Below the pieces are notes generated by a model. That model worked only from the letters and a program-made list of their open reading frames with translations, made no database searches and was not told where the DNA came from. Below, one piece after another: positions 17,788-28,311 of a stretch of 64,000 nucleotides of DNA. The stretch is taken from NCBI GenBank assembly GCA_035299085.1, contig DATGXG010000045.1, positions 1 to 64,000 of the forward strand, read 5' to 3'. The stretch's first letter is position 1; each line of letters begins with the position of its first letter. The position numbers were made by a program, and so were the translations under genes. The stretch comes from Bacteroidales bacterium. GTDB lineage: Bacteria; Bacteroidota; Bacteroidia; Bacteroidales; UBA10428.

Positions 17788-19497
17788 ATGAAGGTCAACA
17801 GTAAATCCGCCGGATTTATTACGCTGACAGTGATTCTGCTGTCGGCCTTCTTTTTTTATTTCTTTACATTCAACAGGTACCACCTTTGGCACCTTGAACA
17901 AAATCAACTATTCCGGTATAACAAAGATTACCTCCTGGATTTTCTGCAAAGACCCGGTGGTTTCATTCTTCTTACAGGTGCCTTTATTACGCGGTTTTTC
18001 TACAATGCCTGGGTTGCAGCTATAACAATCACATTTTTAGCGGGTTCATTTTTTTATATTACAAGCCGGATTCTGAAGTATTATCAATTGAGTTACTTCC
18101 TGCTTTCAGCAATCACTGTTGTTATTTTAGCCGCCCTGCAAAGCAATCATAATTATCTTCCGGCCTATACACTAGGATGGCTGTTTACAATTACCGTTTT
18201 CTATGGTTATATTTTAATTCCTGGTTTAACATACAGGCATATTACCGGCCTGATTTTAGTGCCGGTTCTTTTTTACCTGTGCGGTTTTTTTTCTTTTTTG
18301 CTTGTGCCTCTTGTTATTGTTCATGAACTATCAATAAAAGGAAAAAAACACTATCTCTTCTGTTTGACAATGGTAATAACAGGAATGCTTATGCCTGTCG
18401 TGTTTCAACGGTATGTATTTCTTACACCGAAAGAAACCATGTGGATCATTCCGCTGAATCCGGTATTGCTGAAAGACAAATCAGTTTATATCTTTCTTTT
18501 GCCTTGTTACCTGGTTATTATTATTGCATCCATACCATTTATCAGAAAAATTAAAGTAACCAGAATGGTTTTAGCCATAAGTGCCTTATTATTTCTTATA
18601 TCCGGTTTTTTCATAATCAGGGAAAACTATGATAAGAAAAATGAAGTTTTCCTCCACATAGAAGCCAGCTACCAGCAATCGGATTACAAACAGGTTCTTG
18701 CTTTGGGCAGGAAGTATCCCGGAAACAATCAGCTTGTCGTGTATTATACAAACCTTGCACTAAGCAGGTTGGGTGAACTTTCTGAAAAGATGTTCATGTT
18801 TAACCAGTCAGGTTCCCGGGGCCTCTGGTTGCAATGGAGCCGGAACGAAACCGCCCCTCTGTACGGAAGTGAATTTTACGAAATCGTGGGTTATACAAAC
18901 GAGGCTTCGCGTTGGGCTTTTGAAGCCATGGAGATCAATGAACTGAATCCCCGATCACTTAAAAAACTTATTATTGCAAGCCTTATCAATGAACAGCCTG
19001 AACTGGCGTCAAAATACAGGTATCTTCTTTCACAAAACAGTCATTACGCTTCCTGGAGCGATGATAAAAAAGTTGCCAATGGTAAAAAAATGAAGCTGAC
19101 ACACGATTTTATCTCCACCGGGTATCATCCGTATGAACTGCTAGAATTGCTCGAAGATCATCCCGATAACAGGCCAGCCTATGAATATCTGATGGCATCC
19201 TTTTTACTGGATAAAAATCTTGAGATGTTCGCTTCACAGATTTACAGGCTGAAAGATCTAGGGTATTCTCATATTCCAAGGTATTTTGAAGAGGCCATAA
19301 TTTTGTATTCAGGACTAACAGGAAAGGACATCACTCCCCCCGGATATACGTTAAGCGAACAGACCATGCAGCGGTTTCATGAATATGCCTCCCTGTTTGC
19401 TGCAAACCGTTATTCGATGGATAAAGCATCCAAAGTGCTGGCAAAAAAATTTGGTGATACATTCTGGTATTATATGCAATTCAGAAATCAGAAATGA
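17788..19497 (+). CDS. Multi-pass membrane protein with C-terminal helical domain
   Basis: A 569-residue protein of unknown function. About ten hydrophobic segments fill residues 1-280; the last 285 residues are soluble, helical and TPR-like (paired helices around LGRKYPGNNQLVVYY, ALSRLGELSEKMF). It resembles a Bacteroidota family of uncharacterised membrane proteins (DUF6057, from memory and not verified). It overlaps the next gene, for a haem-motif propeller lipoprotein, by four bases (ATGA), and follows the M49-like gene by five bases. That tight spacing suggests the pair act together at the inner membrane/periplasm interface. I cannot assign a reaction. Confidence 0.7.
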   Translation: MKVNSKSAGFITLTVILLSAFFFYFFTFNRYHLWHLEQNQLFRYNKDYLLDFLQRPGGFILLTGAFITRFFYNAWVAAITITFLAGSFFYITSRILKYYQLSYFLLSAITVVILAALQSNHNYLPAYTLGWLFTITVFYGYILIPGLTYRHITGLILVPVLFYLCGFFSFLLVPLVIVHELSIKGKKHYLFCLTMVITGMLMPVVFQRYVFLTPKETMWIIPLNPVLLKDKSVYIFLLPCYLVIIIASIPFIRKIKVTRMVLAISALLFLISGFFIIRENYDKKNEVFLHIEASYQQSDYKQVLALGRKYPGNNQLVVYYTNLALSRLGELSEKMFMFNQSGSRGLWLQWSRNETAPLYGSEFYEIVGYTNEASRWAFEAMEINELNPRSLKKLIIASLINEQPELASKYRYLLSQNSHYASWSDDKKVANGKKMKLTHDFISTGYHPYELLELLEDHPDNRPAYEYLMASFLLDKNLEMFASQIYRLKDLGYSHIPRYFEEAIILYSGLTGKDITPPGYTLSEQTMQRFHEYASLFAANRYSMDKASKVLAKKFGDTFWYYMQFRNQK

Positions 19498-20960
19498 AAG
19501 GGTTAACCTGCATAATATTTGGCCTGTCGGGTTTAATGGCTGTTTCATGCCATACAGAGCCGGTTGCATATGAACAGGCCGGAAATGCAAATATCTTTCC
19601 TGATTATTCAGCTATCACCATACCCTGCAACATCGCCCCCCTCAATTTTGATATACAGGAGAAAGCGGATAAGTATCAAGTAACCCTTTGGCATCCCATA
19701 GACAATCAGGCTGAAAAATTGGTGACAGTCCGGTCATCCGATGGTAAGATAAGATTCGGTCAGCGAATCTGGAAAGAATGTCTTTCTGTTTGCCGGGGAG
19801 GTGTCATGATCATCGATATTTATGGCAAAAAAGATGGAAAGTGGTATAAATACAAAAGCATTGTTGATTCGGTTGCCAGTGACCCTGTAGACAGGTTCCT
19901 TGTGTACAGGCTGATAGAACCAGGGTATGAAACATGGAACAAGATGGGGATTTACGAGCGGGATCTTCAGAATTTTAAAGAGCGTACTGTTATAAAAAAT
20001 GAAATGACCGGTGGTAATTGCATAAACTGTCATTCATTTTGCAGGAATAGCCAGGATAAAATGCTTCTCCATGTAAGGGGAGAATTTGGAGGCACTCTTA
20101 TTAAAATAAATGACAGACTGCAAAAGGCAGATACCAAAACAAAGAATAGTTTGTCGGCCTGTGTATACCCTTCCTGGCATCCCGGCGGTCGATATGTTGC
20201 CTTTTCGGTAAACAGGATCGTTCAGAGTTTTCATGCACTTTCAACACGAAAGATTGAAGTGGTGGACACACTTTCTGATATTGTTCTGTATGATGCCACT
20301 CTCAATAAAGTCATTACTATTCCCCAATTGGCGGATTCCAGGTGGTTTGAAACTTTTCCTTCATGGTCGCCTGACGGCAAAACACTGTATTATTGCGCTG
20401 CGCCATTTCAGAATTATCGTGATTTTGAGAACATCCGCTATAATCTGATGAGCATTTCATTCAACGCTGAAACCGGTGTTTTCGGAGAGACATCCGATAC
20501 AATTATTGCTGCCGGCAAAGACGGATTGAGTGTATCCTTTCCGAGAGTCTCTCCGGATAGTAACTATCTTCTTTTCTGCAAATCAGGTTACGGCAATTTC
20601 ACTATCTGGCACAAGGATAGTGATCTTGAATTGCTAAATCTTAAAAATAAGCAAATTACAGTGCCCGGTATTAACAGTGATGAATCAGAAAGCTACCATT
20701 CATGGTCGTCAAAAGGCAGGTGGATCGTTTTCAGCAGCAGAAGGATAGACGGGTTATACACAAGGCTTTATATCAGCTATTTCGATACCAACGGAAACTT
20801 CCATAAGCCTTTCCTTTTACCACAGCAAGATCCGGGAAGCAACCAGCTCAGGACCAAATCCTATAATGTTCCGGAGTTTATTGAGTCAGCCATTAAGCCG
20901 GGTCCGCATTCCTTTGCCCGGGCAATCCGCTCGAAGGCAGAACCTTCATCAGCTGATTGA
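19494..20960 (+). CDS. PD40 beta-propeller lipoprotein with haem c motif
   Basis: A 488-residue lipoprotein (MAVSC, lipidated C19). Residues about 30-150 form a beta-rich domain. A CINCH motif at 176-180 is the signature for covalent haem c. From about 215 the protein has TolB/PD40-type propeller blades: YPSWHPGGRYVAFS, FPSWSPDGKTLYY, FPRVSPDSNYLLF and YHSWSSKGRWIVFS. A single haem motif joined to a PD40 propeller suggests redox sensing or electron transfer coupled to ligand binding, but no function is known to me. Co-translated with the upstream membrane protein. Its last 12 bases overlap the 3' end of recG on the other strand. Confidence 0.78.
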   Translation: MKGLTCIIFGLSGLMAVSCHTEPVAYEQAGNANIFPDYSAITIPCNIAPLNFDIQEKADKYQVTLWHPIDNQAEKLVTVRSSDGKIRFGQRIWKECLSVCRGGVMIIDIYGKKDGKWYKYKSIVDSVASDPVDRFLVYRLIEPGYETWNKMGIYERDLQNFKERTVIKNEMTGGNCINCHSFCRNSQDKMLLHVRGEFGGTLIKINDRLQKADTKTKNSLSACVYPSWHPGGRYVAFSVNRIVQSFHALSTRKIEVVDTLSDIVLYDATLNKVITIPQLADSRWFETFPSWSPDGKTLYYCAAPFQNYRDFENIRYNLMSISFNAETGVFGETSDTIIAAGKDGLSVSFPRVSPDSNYLLFCKSGYGNFTIWHKDSDLELLNLKNKQITVPGINSDESESYHSWSSKGRWIVFSSRRIDGLYTRLYISYFDTNGNFHKPFLLPQQDPGSNQLRTKSYNVPEFIESAIKPGPHSFARAIRSKAEPSSAD

Positions 20961-23051
20961 ACTCCAGTCGATTACCGATTTTGATAATGCGGATAGTTGT
21001 CTTCTTAACACCTGGTTTTGAGGTTTCTGAAGGTAAGGGTCTGCTTCCAGAACCCGTGTTGCTATATCCCTTGCATATTGAAGAATTTGGCCATCCTGGC
21101 CAAGATTCGCAATTTTAAGATCAAATGGTATACCGCTTTGCTGAGTTCCTTCAATATCACCTGGCCCCCTGAGTTTGAGATCGGCCTCGGCAATTTCAAA
21201 ACCGTCGTTTGTGTTAACCATGAGTTCAAGGCGCTTTTTGGCTTCATTGCTCAGTTTATACGAACTCATAAGTACGCAGTAACTCTGATCGGCGCCTCTG
21301 CCTACTCTTCCCCGGAGCTGGTGCAATTGTGAAAGACCGAAACGTTCCGCATTCTCTATCACCATCACACTGGCGTTTGGTATATCCACCCCCACCTCAA
21401 TTACAGTAGTCGCGACCATAATTTGCGCCTTACCTTTTATAAACAGCTGCATACCGGATTCCTTATCCTCAGGTTTCATTTGACCGTGAACACAAACCAC
21501 GGCATATTCAGGTGGAGGGAAAGCCCTGACAATAGCCTCATATCCTTCCTCAAGGGCCACAAGGTCTAGTTTCTCTGATTCCCTTATAAGAGGATAAACA
21601 ATGTAAACCTGTCTTCCCTGTTTGATCTGGTTCCTTAGAAAACCAAAAAGTACAAGGCGTTTCGATTCATAATAATGTATAGTCTGTATCGGCTTTCTGC
21701 CCGGCGGAAGCTCGTCGATGACCGAAACATCAAGGTCACCGTAAAGTGTCATTGCCAGTGTACGCGGAATGGGTGTGGCTGTCATAACCAGCACATGGGG
21801 GTACTGTTCTGTCTTTTTCCACAACTTTGCCCTTTGGGCAACACCAAACCTGTGCTGCTCATCAATTATTACTAGTCCCAGGTTGTTGAATTGCACCGTA
21901 TCTTCAAGGAGAGCATGGGTGCCTATAAGTATATGGAGAGTCCCCGAGCGCAGTTGTTCATGAAGTTCCTCACGTTCATTTTTGCGTGTTGAACCGGTCA
22001 GAAGGTAAACGCCCACACCCATATTTTCAACAAACCGGGAAATCGTATTGTAATGCTGGTTGGCCAGCAGTTCGGTGGGTGCCATGAGGCAAGCCTGGTA
22101 GCCGTTATCAAGGGCTATGAGCATTGCCATGAGCGCCACAAGGGTTTTTCCGCTTCCCACATCACCCTGTAAAAGCCTGTTCATCTGTCTCCCGGAACCC
22201 ATATCTTTGCGGATCTCCTTCACTACCCTTTTCTGAGCTTCGGTAAGCTCAAAAGAAAGGCGGGTTTTATAAAAATTATTCAGGTTGTCACCCACCTTTG
22301 AGAATACCAATCCTTTGTTAGCCGTCAGCCTTTTCGTTTTCTGAAGGAGAATATTCAACTGGATGTAAAACAGTTCCTCAAATTTAAGCCTGTAAGTGGC
22401 TTTCCTTAATTTATCGGAATTCTCAGGAAAATGCAGATTCCTGATAGCTTCATTAAGCGACATAAGCCTGAGATGACTTACAAGTGCTTCAGGCAACGTT
22501 TCCTCCAGCCCGGGTGATAAGGCGAGAATCTGACCAATCAGTTTGTGGATTGTCCTTGAAGTAAAGAAATTGGTTCGAAGCTTTTCAGTTGAACTATACT
22601 GCGGTTGAAATGCCGATGTAATGCGGTCGTCTTCCACACCTGCCATTTCGATTTCAGGATGGGCAATGGATAATTTCCGGTTATACAGTCCGGGCTTTCC
22701 GAAAACAATGTATTCAATATTCGGCTGGTAGTTGCGGGTCACCCATTGTATACCCTGGAACCAAACCAGTTCCATGGTTCCTGTACCATCTGTAAAAACA
22801 GCGACGAGTCTCTGTTTGTATTTTTGTCCTTCTATCCTGAAATGTGAAATTTTGCCTTTCACCTGGATAAAGGCCTGTGTGGTATCAATATCCTTTATGG
22901 CATAAATTCTTGACCTGTCAATGTACCTATAGGGGAAATAATAAAGAAGATCCCTGCATGTTTTAATGCCCAGTTCTTTTTCAAGCAGTTCGGCCCTTTT
23001 CGGGCCGACGCCCTTTAGGTACTTCATTTCCTGGTCGGCAATCTGGCTCAT
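20949..23051 (-). CDS. recG: ATP-dependent DNA helicase RecG
   Basis: A 700-residue superfamily 2 helicase that reverses stalled forks and processes branched recombination intermediates. Order: helix-hairpin-helix-like start (KGVGPKRAELL), OB-fold wedge domain (about 60-150), Walker A GDVGSGKT (about 293), DEQH box (IIDEQHRFGV), MTATPIPRT motif III, and the conserved QLHQLRGRVGRG motif VI. Full length. The C terminus overlaps the convergent propeller gene by 12 bases. The start codon is 21 bases from the divergent methyltransferase start, so the recG promoter must lie inside that gene. Confidence 0.96.
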   Translation of the reverse strand: MSQIADQEMKYLKGVGPKRAELLEKELGIKTCRDLLYYFPYRYIDRSRIYAIKDIDTTQAFIQVKGKISHFRIEGQKYKQRLVAVFTDGTGTMELVWFQGIQWVTRNYQPNIEYIVFGKPGLYNRKLSIAHPEIEMAGVEDDRITSAFQPQYSSTEKLRTNFFTSRTIHKLIGQILALSPGLEETLPEALVSHLRLMSLNEAIRNLHFPENSDKLRKATYRLKFEELFYIQLNILLQKTKRLTANKGLVFSKVGDNLNNFYKTRLSFELTEAQKRVVKEIRKDMGSGRQMNRLLQGDVGSGKTLVALMAMLIALDNGYQACLMAPTELLANQHYNTISRFVENMGVGVYLLTGSTRKNEREELHEQLRSGTLHILIGTHALLEDTVQFNNLGLVIIDEQHRFGVAQRAKLWKKTEQYPHVLVMTATPIPRTLAMTLYGDLDVSVIDELPPGRKPIQTIHYYESKRLVLFGFLRNQIKQGRQVYIVYPLIRESEKLDLVALEEGYEAIVRAFPPPEYAVVCVHGQMKPEDKESGMQLFIKGKAQIMVATTVIEVGVDIPNASVMVIENAERFGLSQLHQLRGRVGRGADQSYCVLMSSYKLSNEAKKRLELMVNTNDGFEIAEADLKLRGPGDIEGTQQSGIPFDLKIANLGQDGQILQYARDIATRVLEADPYLQKPQNQVLRRQLSALSKSVIDWSSIS

Positions 23052-23072
23052 CGTGCAGTAAATATCGCAAAA

Positions 23073-23756
23073 ATGTACGGAATAAGGTTAACTTTGAAAT
23101 TGCATTCAAAAAATCCGTCTTCCTTGCACTGGTCTGTGTTTTATCCGGGTGAACTCATTTCTGTAAAAAAATACAGAAACAGCCTGTCTGTAAATAACAA
23201 CCCTTTTCAAAAGAGTGATTTCGGGGCAGGATCAAGAAAACCGAGAAATACATCATTCAGTATTAAAGCCAGGCAGATTTCGGTAAACCCTGTTTTCGGA
23301 CTTTTTTTATATCGTATTGCGTTACGACACAAGCCTCATACAATCATCGAACTGGGAACCGCATTCGGAATAAGCACGATGTACCTTTCTGCCGGCAATC
23401 CTGATGCACGGGTGATTACCGTTGAGGCAAATCCGCAATTGGCTTCAATGGCTTCTTCAGCTTTTGTAGCCTATAATTTCAGCAACATTACCGTATTGAA
23501 TAAGACGTTCGAAGATTCATTGCAGGAACTTAGGCCTCTGATATCACGCGGCACACTTGTTTTCATCGACGGCAACCATACGTATGAAGCCACCATGAAT
23601 TATTTCAGTTTTTTCAGCGGCGCCGGAATCCTTGTATTTGACGATATCAGGTGGTCATATGGAATGAAAAAAGCCTGGCGGACTATCAGGAAATCTCCCC
23701 GTTGCCGCAAGGCTGTCGACTTATTTATGATGGGAATTGTTTTTTTAGGCTATTAG
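23073..23756 (+). CDS. Class I SAM-dependent methyltransferase
   Basis: A 227-residue protein with an O-methyltransferase-like Rossmann fold: motif I IIELGTAFGIS (near 93), acidic loop VITVEANPQ, and LVFIDGNHTYEAT, then VFDDIRWS. It belongs to a common Bacteroidota group of small methyltransferases with unknown substrates. Oddities: the first 45 residues fit the family poorly, and it ends at VFLGY a few residues before the usual end. The start is uncertain: the ATG at 23073 leaves only 21 bases to the divergent recG start, so a later start such as the GTG within SLHWSVF is possible. Confidence 0.72.
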   Translation: MYGIRLTLKLHSKNPSSLHWSVFYPGELISVKKYRNSLSVNNNPFQKSDFGAGSRKPRNTSFSIKARQISVNPVFGLFLYRIALRHKPHTIIELGTAFGISTMYLSAGNPDARVITVEANPQLASMASSAFVAYNFSNITVLNKTFEDSLQELRPLISRGTLVFIDGNHTYEATMNYFSFFSGAGILVFDDIRWSYGMKKAWRTIRKSPRCRKAVDLFMMGIVFLGY

Positions 23757-23771
23757 GCTGTTAGTCTGCGG

Positions 23772-24860
23772 TTATTCGTGATAAAACGGAAGTTTTACAA
23801 CCTGTGCCTTCAGTTTTTTATCCCTGATTTCAACAAAAATTTCTGTTCCGGGGCTCGTGAAAGGTGTTTGGATATATGCCATTCCGATCCCTTTTTTCAG
23901 CATGGGCGACATGGTTCCTGAAGTAACCTCTCCGATTTCAGTCCCTTTATTATCAAACAGTTTATAATGTTGCCTTGGAATTCCCCTGTCAATCATCTCA
24001 AATCCGGTAAGCTTTCTTGAAACGCCTTCCTTCTTTTGTTTTAAGAGCAAATCCCTGTCAATGAAGTTGCGGCCCTCATTAAATTTTGTAATCCATCCCA
24101 AACCGGCTTCAATGGGAGATGTGGAATCATTTATGTCGTTTCCGTATAGGCAATAGCCCATTTCAAGCCTGAGTGTGTCTCGTGCTGCAAGACCCACCGG
24201 TTGGATTCCGAATTCTTTTCCGGCCTCCATGATCCGATCCCACAATTGTTCCGGATTATCGTTTTCCATATATAATTCAAAGCCTCCGGCCCCTGTATAC
24301 CCGGTGGCCGCGATAATGACATTGTCAATTCCCCCGATACGGCCTGTGACAAAAGTAAAGGACTTAATATCGCTCAAATTGACATCGGTAATCTTTTGCA
24401 GTGTCTTCAAGGCATCCGGACCCTGGATGGCAAGCTGCGAAATCCGGTCAGACGAATTTTCAAGAACAGCACCAAATTTATTCTGTGCGTTAAGCCAGTT
24501 AAAATCCTTTTCAATATTGGATGCATTAACTACAAGGAAATATTTTTCTTTATCAAATTGGTGAACGATCAGGTCATCAACGATACCCCCTTTACCATTA
24601 GGAAAACATGTGTATTGTGCCTTTCCCGGAACTATTACACCGGGGTCATTTGAAAGCACATAATCCAGAAGCGGTTTTGCGCCGGGTCCTTTAACCCAGA
24701 TCTCACCCATATGAGATACATCAAAAATACCAACGGAATTGCGGACGGCGAGATGTTCGGCATTAATACCTGAATACTCGATAGGCATTTCAAATCCGGC
24801 AAATTCAACTAACCGGGCGCCTAAATTTTTGTGTTTGCCATTAAAGACAGTAGTTTTCAT
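23772..24860 (-). CDS. gcvT: Glycine cleavage system T protein (aminomethyltransferase)
   Basis: A 362-residue enzyme that takes the aminomethyl group from lipoylated H protein and forms 5,10-methylene-tetrahydrofolate and ammonia. The family blocks [28 protein letters not shown] (folate-site region) and the C-terminal barrel with [10 protein letters not shown] are intact. Length is normal. No other gcv gene is in the window, so the system is split. A TATTTTTG box on the minus strand (24881-24888) lies 20 bases upstream. Confidence 0.95.
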   Translation of the reverse strand: MKTTVFNGKHKNLGARLVEFAGFEMPIEYSGINAEHLAVRNSVGIFDVSHMGEIWVKGPGAKPLLDYVLSNDPGVIVPGKAQYTCFPNGKGGIVDDLIVHQFDKEKYFLVVNASNIEKDFNWLNAQNKFGAVLENSSDRISQLAIQGPDALKTLQKITDVNLSDIKSFTFVTGRIGGIDNVIIAATGYTGAGGFELYMENDNPEQLWDRIMEAGKEFGIQPVGLAARDTLRLEMGYCLYGNDINDSTSPIEAGLGWITKFNEGRNFIDRDLLLKQKKEGVSRKLTGFEMIDRGIPRQHYKLFDNKGTEIGEVTSGTMSPMLKKGIGMAYIQTPFTSPGTEIFVEIRDKKLKAQVVKLPFYHE

Positions 24861-24880
24861 GTGTTTGCTAATGTATTTCT

Positions 24881-24888
24881 CAAAAATA
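24881..24888 (-). promoter_or_regulatory. -7 box of gcvT
   Basis: On the minus strand this reads TATTTTTG, matching TAnnTTTG, about 20 bases before the gcvT start. No TTG at the standard spacing. Confidence 0.4.
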
Positions 24889-25010
24889 GAATAAAACTGG
24901 TATTTAGTTTATGACTTTTTCCATAATCGTTACGATTTATAATTGAGCTAAAATTTGAATATTCTGTAAAAAATTGCTTAATTTCAACTTCCATTCCTAA
25001 TTCCGGTTAC

Positions 25011-25364
25011 ATGAACATTGATCTTTCATATTTACGTGAAATGTCGGGTGGCAATAGAGATCTGATCGTGGAAATGATTAACATTTTCTCATCGCAGGTC
25101 AAAGAATTTGGAAATGAAATGGATGAGCTCCTGAAGAACAAGCAGTATGAACTGTTAGGGAAGCTGGCGCATAAAGCAAAATCCTCGGTATCCATTATGG
25201 GACTGGCTGATTTGGCTGTTCGCCTTAAGGATCTTGAGAATTCGGCAAACCAGGGGAAAAAGATTGAAACATATGCTCCGATCATTGATTCATTCAAAAA
25301 TACAACGAGTGAAGCGGTCAAGGAATTGGAAGTAGTTGCCCAGAATTTGGAACTTTATTTTTAA
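25011..25364 (+). CDS. Stand-alone HPt phosphotransfer protein
   Basis: A 117-residue all-helical histidine phosphotransfer protein. The phospho-accepting residue is H54 in LAHKAKSSV, within the helix-hairpin pattern of the Hpt family (EMINIFSSQVKEF before it, LKDLENSA after it). No kinase or receiver domain is attached, so it must shuttle phosphate between other proteins. It lies 11 bases upstream of a STAS-domain gene, almost certainly in one transcript. No HPt-dependent hybrid kinase is in the window; the orphan receivers at 53.5 and 54.1 kb and at 0.3 kb are possible partners. Confidence 0.86.
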   Translation: MNIDLSYLREMSGGNRDLIVEMINIFSSQVKEFGNEMDELLKNKQYELLGKLAHKAKSSVSIMGLADLAVRLKDLENSANQGKKIETYAPIIDSFKNTTSEAVKELEVVAQNLELYF

Positions 25365-25375
25365 CCATAGAGAAT

Positions 25376-25711
25376 ATGTTAAAGATTGAAAAAATCAACA
25401 ATATTACCGTCGTCCGTTTCAACAACATTGACAGGTTTAACGCGTTAATCACAGAGCCGGTAAAGGAAGACCTCAAGAGCTTTTACAACACACCCGGTAC
25501 ACGGCTTATACTGAACCTTGAAGGAATAAAATATATTGACAGCTCGGGATTCGGTGTTTTCCTGTCACTTCTTAAAACTGCCACCAACAGCAAAGGAATT
25601 TTTAAAATCTGCGGGATTAATGATTCCGTTATGGAGTTATTTAAAATGCTTCAACTCCATAACGTATTTACCCTGTATAAGACACTGGACGAGTGTCTTG
25701 ACAGTTTTTAA
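25376..25711 (+). CDS. STAS-domain anti-sigma factor antagonist-like protein
   Basis: A 111-residue SpoIIAA/RsbV-like protein. The strand-turn-helix motif YIDSSGFGVFLSLL holds the expected regulatory serine (S56 or S57). In such proteins phosphorylation of that serine by a GHKL switch kinase controls binding to a partner. The gene directly follows a stand-alone HPt gene and overlaps the 3' end of clpB on the other strand by four bases. No anti-sigma kinase or PP2C phosphatase is next to it. Confidence 0.88.
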   Translation: MLKIEKINNITVVRFNNIDRFNALITEPVKEDLKSFYNTPGTRLILNLEGIKYIDSSGFGVFLSLLKTATNSKGIFKICGINDSVMELFKMLQLHNVFTLYKTLDECLDSF

Positions 25712-28311
25712 GCCTGTAATGAGTCATTTCTGAAAATAATTCCGTCCTGATCCCTGTCAATTACCACAGCCTGGTCTTTTTTCAGACTGCCTTCAAGTAT
25801 TCGTTTTGAAAGATCGTTCAGAATATTCCGCTGAATCAATCTTTTAATCGGTCTTGCACCGAATTGAGGATCATACCCCTGTTCAGCAACAAGATCAACG
25901 GCGTTATCGGTAACTGTAATGTTCATGCCCATGTCGGCAAGCTTTGCCGACAAATCGTTGAACTGCAACCGGACTATTTCCCTGATTTCCTTCCTGGTCA
26001 GGGGGGTAAACATGATCAATTCATCAATACGATTCAGGAACTCCGGACGCATTGTCTTCTTAAGCAGCTCGAAAACCTCATTCCTTGTCTTCTCAAGAAT
26101 TTCATCCCTGTTTTTCTCGTTCATATGTTCGAGATTTTGCTGAATAATTGCAGAACCCACATTGGATGTCATAACGATGATTGTGTTCTTAAAATTGACG
26201 ACTCTTCCTTTATTATCGGTCAGTCGGCCGTCATCTAAAACCTGTAGCAACACGTTGAATACATCGGGATGTGCCTTTTCGATTTCATCCAGCAGAACTA
26301 CTGAATAAGGCTTTCTTCTGACCGCCTCGGTCAGCTGCCCGCCTTCCTCATAACCCACGTATCCCGGAGGTGCACCGACAAGCCTTGATACAGTATGTCT
26401 TTCCTGGTATTCCGACATATCAATACGGGTCATCAGGTTTTCATCATTAAACAAAAATTCAGCAAGAGCTTTGGCAAGCTCGGTTTTTCCAACACCTGTA
26501 GTTCCCAGGAACAGGAATGAACCGATAGGCCTTCTGGGGTCCTGTAAACCGGCCCGGCTCCTGCGAACCGCATCGGAAACCGCTGCAATGGCCTCTTCCT
26601 GACCAATCACACGTTTATGAAGCTGCTGTTCGAGGTTAAGAAGTTTTTCCCTTTCGCCCTGCAACATCCTTGAAACCGGTATTCCCGTCCATTTTGAAAC
26701 TACTTCGGCCACATCTTCAGCTGTAACCTCCTCGTTAATCATGGCCGCATTTCCCTGTATCCTTACAAGTTCGGCATTATTATCAGCAATTGACTTTTCA
26801 GCGGCTTTAATCCGCCCATACCTGATCTCAGCCACTTTACCGTAATCGCCCTGCCTTTCAGCCTGATCGGCTTCCTGCTTCAACTGTTCAATAAGTTGCT
26901 TCTGATTCTGAATATTTTCAACAAGCTTTTTTTCTGATTCCCATTTGGCCATGTATGCAACCCGCTCTTCGTTTAAATCTCCGAGTTGCTTGTTGATATC
27001 ATTTACTTTTTCTGTATCATTTTCACGTTTCAGGGCCTCCTTTTCAATTTCAAGTTGCTGTATTTTCCTGTTCAGGCTGTCGATTTCATGAGGCATCGAA
27101 TTCATTTCGAGCCGGAGTTTTGAAGCGGCTTCATCAATAAGGTCGATTGCCTTGTCGGGTAAAAACCTTTCTGTTATGTAACGGTTCGAAAGCTCAACAG
27201 CAGCCACAATGGCTTCATCTTTTATCCTTACCTTGTGATGATTCTCGTAACGCTCGCGTAACCCTCTCAGTATTGAAATAGCACTCAGGGTATCCGGTTC
27301 GTTTACCATCACAACCTGGAAACGTCTTTCAAGTGCCTTATCTTTTTCAAAGTATTTCTGATATTCATTCAACGTAGTGGCACCAATCGCCCGTAATTCA
27401 CCCCGTGCAAGCGCGGGTTTCAGGATGTTTGCGGCATCCATTGCTCCTTCACCGGCACCAGCACCAACAAGGGTATGTATTTCATCAATGAACAGGATAA
27501 CTTCGCCCTCCGCTGCAATAACTTCCTTAACAACCGCTTTCAGTCTTTCTTCAAATTCTCCTTTATATTTGGCACCGGCTATCAAAGCGCCCATATCGAG
27601 TGAAAAGATTTGCCTTGTTTTAAGATTCTCAGGGACATCCCCTGAAATAATCCTGTATGCAAGTCCTTCAGCAATTGCTGTCTTACCTACCCCCGGTTCG
27701 CCAATGAGTATCGGGTTATTTTTTGTCCGGCGTGAAAGTATCTGAAGAACTCTCCTGATTTCATCCTCACGTCCTATAACCGGATCAAGCCTGCCGTTTT
27801 TAGCCTGTTCATTCAGGTTAATGGCATAACGATTCAGCGAGTTATAGGTATCTTCAGCTGTCTGACTGTTAATTTTTGAACCTTTCCTCAGTGCGGCTAT
27901 TGATGCTCTGAGGTCTTTTTCATTAAGACCAAAGTCTTTCAGCATTTTACTTACCTGGTCGCCGCCTGACAGAAGTCCTAACAGGATATGTTCAACCGAT
28001 GCAAACTGGTCCTGCATGGAATGTGCAATATCAATGGCTTTTTGCAGGGCTTTGTTTGACTCGGAAGAAAGGTACTGTTCGCCCCCTGTAACCCTCGAAT
28101 AAGAACTCACTATGCTTTCAGCAACCCGCTCCAAATCCGCCGTATTAACACCGGTTTTACCCAGTAAATGTTGGGCAACGCTTTCATTGCCGCTTAAAAG
28201 TGCCTTAAGTAAATGACCCGTTTCAACTGCCTGGTTCTGATGATCGCGTGCAAGCATAAAGGCCTGCTGAATGGCTTCCTGTGACCTGATAGTAAAATTA
28301 TCAAGATTCAT
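25708..28311 (-). CDS. clpB: ATP-dependent disaggregase ClpB
   Basis: An 867-residue heat-shock disaggregase that threads aggregated proteins through its hexameric pore, with DnaK. Order: N domain with two Clp repeats (1-145), AAA+ 1 with Walker [11 protein letters not shown], the long coiled-coil middle domain (about 400-530, [13 protein letters not shown] and surroundings) that distinguishes ClpB from ClpA/ClpC, AAA+ 2 with [10 protein letters not shown], and a C-terminal ClpB_D2-small domain. Full length. No CIRCE or HrcA-like operator was noticed in the 198-base gap upstream. Confidence 0.97.
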   Translation of the reverse strand: MNLDNFTIRSQEAIQQAFMLARDHQNQAVETGHLLKALLSGNESVAQHLLGKTGVNTADLERVAESIVSSYSRVTGGEQYLSSESNKALQKAIDIAHSMQDQFASVEHILLGLLSGGDQVSKMLKDFGLNEKDLRASIAALRKGSKINSQTAEDTYNSLNRYAINLNEQAKNGRLDPVIGREDEIRRVLQILSRRTKNNPILIGEPGVGKTAIAEGLAYRIISGDVPENLKTRQIFSLDMGALIAGAKYKGEFEERLKAVVKEVIAAEGEVILFIDEIHTLVGAGAGEGAMDAANILKPALARGELRAIGATTLNEYQKYFEKDKALERRFQVVMVNEPDTLSAISILRGLRERYENHHKVRIKDEAIVAAVELSNRYITERFLPDKAIDLIDEAASKLRLEMNSMPHEIDSLNRKIQQLEIEKEALKRENDTEKVNDINKQLGDLNEERVAYMAKWESEKKLVENIQNQKQLIEQLKQEADQAERQGDYGKVAEIRYGRIKAAEKSIADNNAELVRIQGNAAMINEEVTAEDVAEVVSKWTGIPVSRMLQGEREKLLNLEQQLHKRVIGQEEAIAAVSDAVRRSRAGLQDPRRPIGSFLFLGTTGVGKTELAKALAEFLFNDENLMTRIDMSEYQERHTVSRLVGAPPGYVGYEEGGQLTEAVRRKPYSVVLLDEIEKAHPDVFNVLLQVLDDGRLTDNKGRVVNFKNTIIVMTSNVGSAIIQQNLEHMNEKNRDEILEKTRNEVFELLKKTMRPEFLNRIDELIMFTPLTRKEIREIVRLQFNDLSAKLADMGMNITVTDNAVDLVAEQGYDPQFGARPIKRLIQRNILNDLSKRILEGSLKKDQAVVIDRDQDGIIFRNDSLQA

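Noticed and set aside
23073..23756. Frameshifted or broken methyltransferase
   Set aside because: The N-terminal region fits poorly, but motifs I to the end are intact and no continuation in another frame was convincing, so it is called as a gene with an uncertain start.
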